Source: Cytophagaceae bacterium UBA6715 (GTDB taxonomy: Bacteria; Bacteroidota; Bacteroidia; Cytophagales; Spirosomataceae). From it: 8,209 nucleotides of DNA. Within the stretch, counting starts at the first letter, position 1. Every line of letters begins with the position of its first letter. The stretch is from the NCBI GenBank assembly GCA_002454335.1, contig DKIP01000094.1, positions 1 through 8,209 on the forward strand, given 5' to 3'. The translations under genes were made by a program, and so were the position numbers. This document shows positions 5,918 to 8,209 of this stretch, piece by piece. Below the pieces are notes generated by a model. That model saw only the letters and a program-made list of their open reading frames with translations, was not told where the DNA came from and did not search any database.

Positions 5918-7672
5918 TTAATTACGACTAAATTGTAAATGATACAATTGGGCATACAATCCTTCTTGCTTCAATAATGCCTCATGCGTTCCGCGTTCTT
6001 TAATTTCACCTTTATCCATCACCAAAATTTGATGCGCATTACGTATCGTAGATAAGCGATGTGCAATAACAACGGCTGTTCTGCCTTGCATCAAAGTTGC
6101 AATGGCTTGTTGGATTAATCCTTCCGACTCCGAGTCAACCGATGAAGTAGCCTCATCCAAAATAATAATCTTCGGATCATGCACCATCGCCCGAACAAAA
6201 GAGATTAATTGGCGCTGACCCACACTCAAAGTCGCTCCACGTTCCATCACTTCATACGCATATCCGCCGGGTAAGGACATGATAAAATCATGCACACCAA
6301 CTGCTTTAGCAGCCTCTTCAATCTTCTTTTGCGAAATAGACTCATCACCCAAATGAATGTTGTAGGCGATAGAGGCACTAAATAAAAATACATCCTGTAA
6401 TACGACCGCAATATTCTTCCGCAAACTGTGAATCTCGTAGTCGGGTAAGGCTACCCCATCGATACGAATTTCACCTTGTTGGCAATCATACATTCGACCG
6501 AGCAAACCAATAATAGACGATTTACCAGCCCCCGTAGCTCCTACAATCGCCAAAGTTTGTCCCGCAGGAACCTCAAAACATACCCGTTTTACAACCCACT
6601 CAGGTTCGTTATAAGCAAAAGTCACCTCATCAAAAACGATGTCTCCTTTAACTTTATCAGCTAATATCTTCCCATTATTCTGTATATAATCTTTGGAATC
6701 CAACAAGGTCAAAATACGCTCCGTCGAAACAATCCCCATTTGAAGCGTATTGAATCGATCCGCCAACATCCTAATCGGCCGAAAAAAGAGATTAATGAAC
6801 ATGATGAATGCCGTCAGGGTCCCAACCGTGATTTGCTCCTTCAAAATATAGGTCGAGGCCATCCAAACCACAAAACCTGACCCAACTGCTGATATCACAT
6901 CCGCCACTGGGAAATACACAGAATAAGCTAAAATACCCCGAATGTTCGCGTCACGATGTTCTTGATTAATCCGATTAAATTTGGCCAGTTCCCGTTTTTC
7001 GGCATGAAATAATTGCACAATCATCATCCCAGAAATATGCTCTTGTACAAAGGAATTCAAGTTGGAAACCGCAACACGCACTTCATTAAACGATTTTTTG
7101 ATATATTCTTTGAACACATAAGTAGAGAATACCATGAAAGGCACAGTCGCCAAGATGACCAACGTCAAACGCCAATCCGTGTAGAACATGACACCGATAA
7201 TCAAGAACAATTGCAATAAATCCCCCGCAATAGATGCTAATCCTTCTGAAAACACATCATTCAGGGTCTCAATATCAGACACGGTTCGTGTCACCAAACG
7301 ACCAATAGGTGTGGCATCAAAAAAGGCTAATTTTAAATCGACGATTTTGGCATACAATTGAACACGAATGTCACGAATAACCGTTTGACCCAGATAGCCT
7401 GCTAAATAACTGGTAGAAAACTGTAATCCTGTTTGTGCGAAAAGCACGGCAATCATGATGAAAAACATGCGAAGCAAGTCGGCCATTTTATCCAAACTCA
7501 CAAAATGATCTAGCGTGTACCGAATCATCAAAGGAATCACAGGTGACACCCCTGCCATGCACAAAATCAAGCCTACAAGAAACCAGAACCGAAATTTATA
7601 GGGCTTAATAAAGCCATAAATCCGTCGAATAATCTGCCAATCAACAATTTTTCCGCTTTCCTTATCTTTCAA
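5918..7672 (-). CDS. ABC exporter, fused transmembrane and ATPase domains (MsbA-like)
   Basis: A 584-aa half-transporter, expected to act as a dimer in the inner membrane. Six membrane segments lie at roughly residues 28-50, 66-90, 147-163, 168-188, 248-274 and 283-302. The ATPase domain has Walker A G-A-T-G-A-G-K-S at 378-385, Q-loop Q426, signature L-S-V-G-Q at 482-486, Walker B I-I-I-L-D-E at 502-507 with an intact catalytic glutamate, and H-loop H538. All ATPase motifs are complete, so it could work as a homodimer. The family covers lipid A flippases and multidrug exporters; the substrate cannot be read from sequence. The only plausible start is TTG at 7672, because no ATG precedes the first membrane segment. 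This start overlaps the end of the upstream Cys-rich gene by 11 bp, suggesting coupled translation. bamD follows 18 bp after the stop. Confidence 0.93.
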   Translation of the reverse strand: MKDKESGKIVDWQIIRRIYGFIKPYKFRFWFLVGLILCMAGVSPVIPLMIRYTLDHFVSLDKMADLLRMFFIMIAVLFAQTGLQFSTSYLAGYLGQTVIRDIRVQLYAKIVDLKLAFFDATPIGRLVTRTVSDIETLNDVFSEGLASIAGDLLQLFLIIGVMFYTDWRLTLVILATVPFMVFSTYVFKEYIKKSFNEVRVAVSNLNSFVQEHISGMMIVQLFHAEKRELAKFNRINQEHRDANIRGILAYSVYFPVADVISAVGSGFVVWMASTYILKEQITVGTLTAFIMFINLFFRPIRMLADRFNTLQMGIVSTERILTLLDSKDYIQNNGKILADKVKGDIVFDEVTFAYNEPEWVVKRVCFEVPAGQTLAIVGATGAGKSSIIGLLGRMYDCQQGEIRIDGVALPDYEIHSLRKNIAVVLQDVFLFSASIAYNIHLGDESISQKKIEEAAKAVGVHDFIMSLPGGYAYEVMERGATLSVGQRQLISFVRAMVHDPKIIILDEATSSVDSESEGLIQQAIATLMQGRTAVVIAHRLSTIRNAHQILVMDKGEIKERGTHEALLKQEGLYAQLYHLQFSRN

Positions 7673-7823
7673 TGGATTCGATTTTATCGAGTGAACTGGC
7701 TGCGCAAGTACCGCAGCCTTTGGCGCATTGACCCGCCGTCTTACCCCAAAATTGTTGATACACCAATCTACCTAAATAGAATAATGCAGCTGCAAATACC
7801 AAGAAGATGATTATTTGTTCCAT
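7662..7823 (-). CDS. 53-aa Cys-rich membrane protein, FeoB-associated type
   Basis: A very short gene translated from the raw sequence. ATG at 7823, TAA at 7664-7662, 53 residues. Residues 3-22 form one hydrophobic segment (I-I-I-F-L-V-F-A-A-A-L-F-Y-L), followed by a small soluble tail with three cysteines in the arrangement C33-x3-C37-x2-C40, in Q-C-A-K-G-C-G-T-C. This layout, one membrane helix and then a C-x3-C-x2-C cluster, is that of the FeoB-associated Cys-rich membrane proteins, which are often annotated near iron transport but have no proven function. The cluster may bind iron or another metal. No feoB is visible in the window. It starts two bases after the stop of the upstream monophosphatase gene and overlaps the ABC exporter start by 11 bp, which supports it as a real gene in the operon. 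Family assignment is by pattern only. Confidence 0.75.
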   Translation of the reverse strand: MEQIIIFLVFAAALFYLGRLVYQQFWGKTAGQCAKGCGTCAASSLDKIESIER

Positions 7824-7825
7824 GC

Positions 7826-8209
7826 TTAGTCAACAAACCATTTGGCCTGTAAAGTTCCTAAAAATTCATCAAATATAGGACCCGCCCCTATGATTTCTCC
7901 TTCAAAGATCACTGCATCCCCCCCACTAAAATTGGTCACACGCCCACCTGCCTCTTCAATAATAATCTTTCCCGCTGCCACATCCCAAGGCTTTAAATTT
8001 GCCTCGAAAAAACCCTCAAATCGACCACAAGCCGTGTAGGCCAAATCGATAGCCGCTGCACCCATCCGACGCAAGCCATGCGAGGTCCGCATCAATTCTT
8101 TGAGTAAAGCCAAGTAACGATCCTGGTAAGAAAAATCGTAATAAGGAAATCCCGTGGCCAATAAACTCTTATTCATAAAAGCTTGCTGGGACACCTGAAT
8201 CACATGCTC
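7826..8209 (-). CDS. Inositol monophosphatase family protein (C-terminal part, N-terminus outside window)
   Basis: The visible 127 residues are the C-terminal half of an inositol-monophosphatase/SuhB/CysQ-type Mg-dependent phosphatase; the gene runs off the right edge. The family's second signature is clear: W-D-V-A-A-G-K-I followed by E-E-A-G-G at about visible residues 75-89, where the aspartate of W-D is a metal ligand in known members. Upstream lies the typical L-R-R-M-G-A-A-A-I-D-L-A-Y block leading to G-R-F-E-G-F-F-E (about 46-67). The first signature (D-P-[IL]-D-G-T) would be upstream and is not seen. Possible substrates include inositol phosphates, 3'-phosphoadenosine phosphates or other sugar phosphates; they cannot be told apart here. 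A GTG at 8203 is an internal codon, not the start. The stop TAA is two bases before the small Cys-rich gene. The coding strand has a G7 run in the S-G-G-D codons. Confidence 0.9.
   Translation of the reverse strand, partial: EHVIQVSQQAFMNKSLLATGFPYYDFSYQDRYLALLKELMRTSHGLRRMGAAAIDLAYTACGRFEGFFEANLKPWDVAAGKIIIEEAGGRVTNFSGGDAVIFEGEIIGAGPIFDEFLGTLQAKWFVD

Noticed and set aside
7842..8039. Plus-strand open frame opposite the monophosphatase gene
   Set aside because: It is antisense to a gene with clear family motifs, and its composition is that of a reverse-complement shadow.

Overview
The window is typical Bacteroidota chromosome, most likely a Cytophagales-type free-living member. The evidence is a type IX secretion (T9SS) C-terminal sorting domain, a DUF4835/PorD-type protein, a long Bacteroidota OstA-like protein, the divergent Bacteroidota form of RNA polymerase omega, signal peptides ending in the usual A-Q, no obvious Shine-Dalgarno sites, and TAnnTTTG boxes in short intergenic gaps. 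Base composition is moderately AT-rich by eye. The genus cannot be fixed from sequence alone.

Layout, left to right. (1) 7-606, minus: a small secreted protein of 199 aa that carries a T9SS sorting domain. (2) 700-2238, minus: an OstA/LptA-like periplasmic protein. (3) A 51-bp divergent gap, then tilS at 2290-3621, plus: the only rightward gene. (4) A convergent gap of 78 bp holding a perfect 12-bp inverted repeat. (5) A tightly packed leftward block, in transcription order: an inositol-monophosphatase family protein (its N-terminal part lies outside the window), a 53-aa cysteine-rich membrane protein, an MsbA-like ABC exporter, bamD, rpoZ and a DUF4835/PorD-like gene. Gaps inside this block run from an 11-bp overlap to 52 bp, so it is probably one operon, perhaps with an extra promoter ahead of rpoZ. 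No stretch over 300 bp lacks a gene; the largest gap is 93 bp (607-699).

Much of the content concerns the cell envelope: BamD inserts outer-membrane proteins, OstA-like proteins belong to LPS transport, an MsbA-like exporter may flip lipids or export drugs, and the DUF4835 protein is linked to the T9SS that would export the small protein at the left end. TilS and omega are housekeeping genes.

I do not see a new defence system, mobile element, CRISPR array or RNA gene. The most interesting points are a run of nine G residues in the DUF4835/porD coding strand, the absence of coaBC between rpoZ and DUF4835 where Bacteroidota usually carry it, and a very small cysteine-rich membrane protein gene overlapping the TTG start of the ABC exporter.
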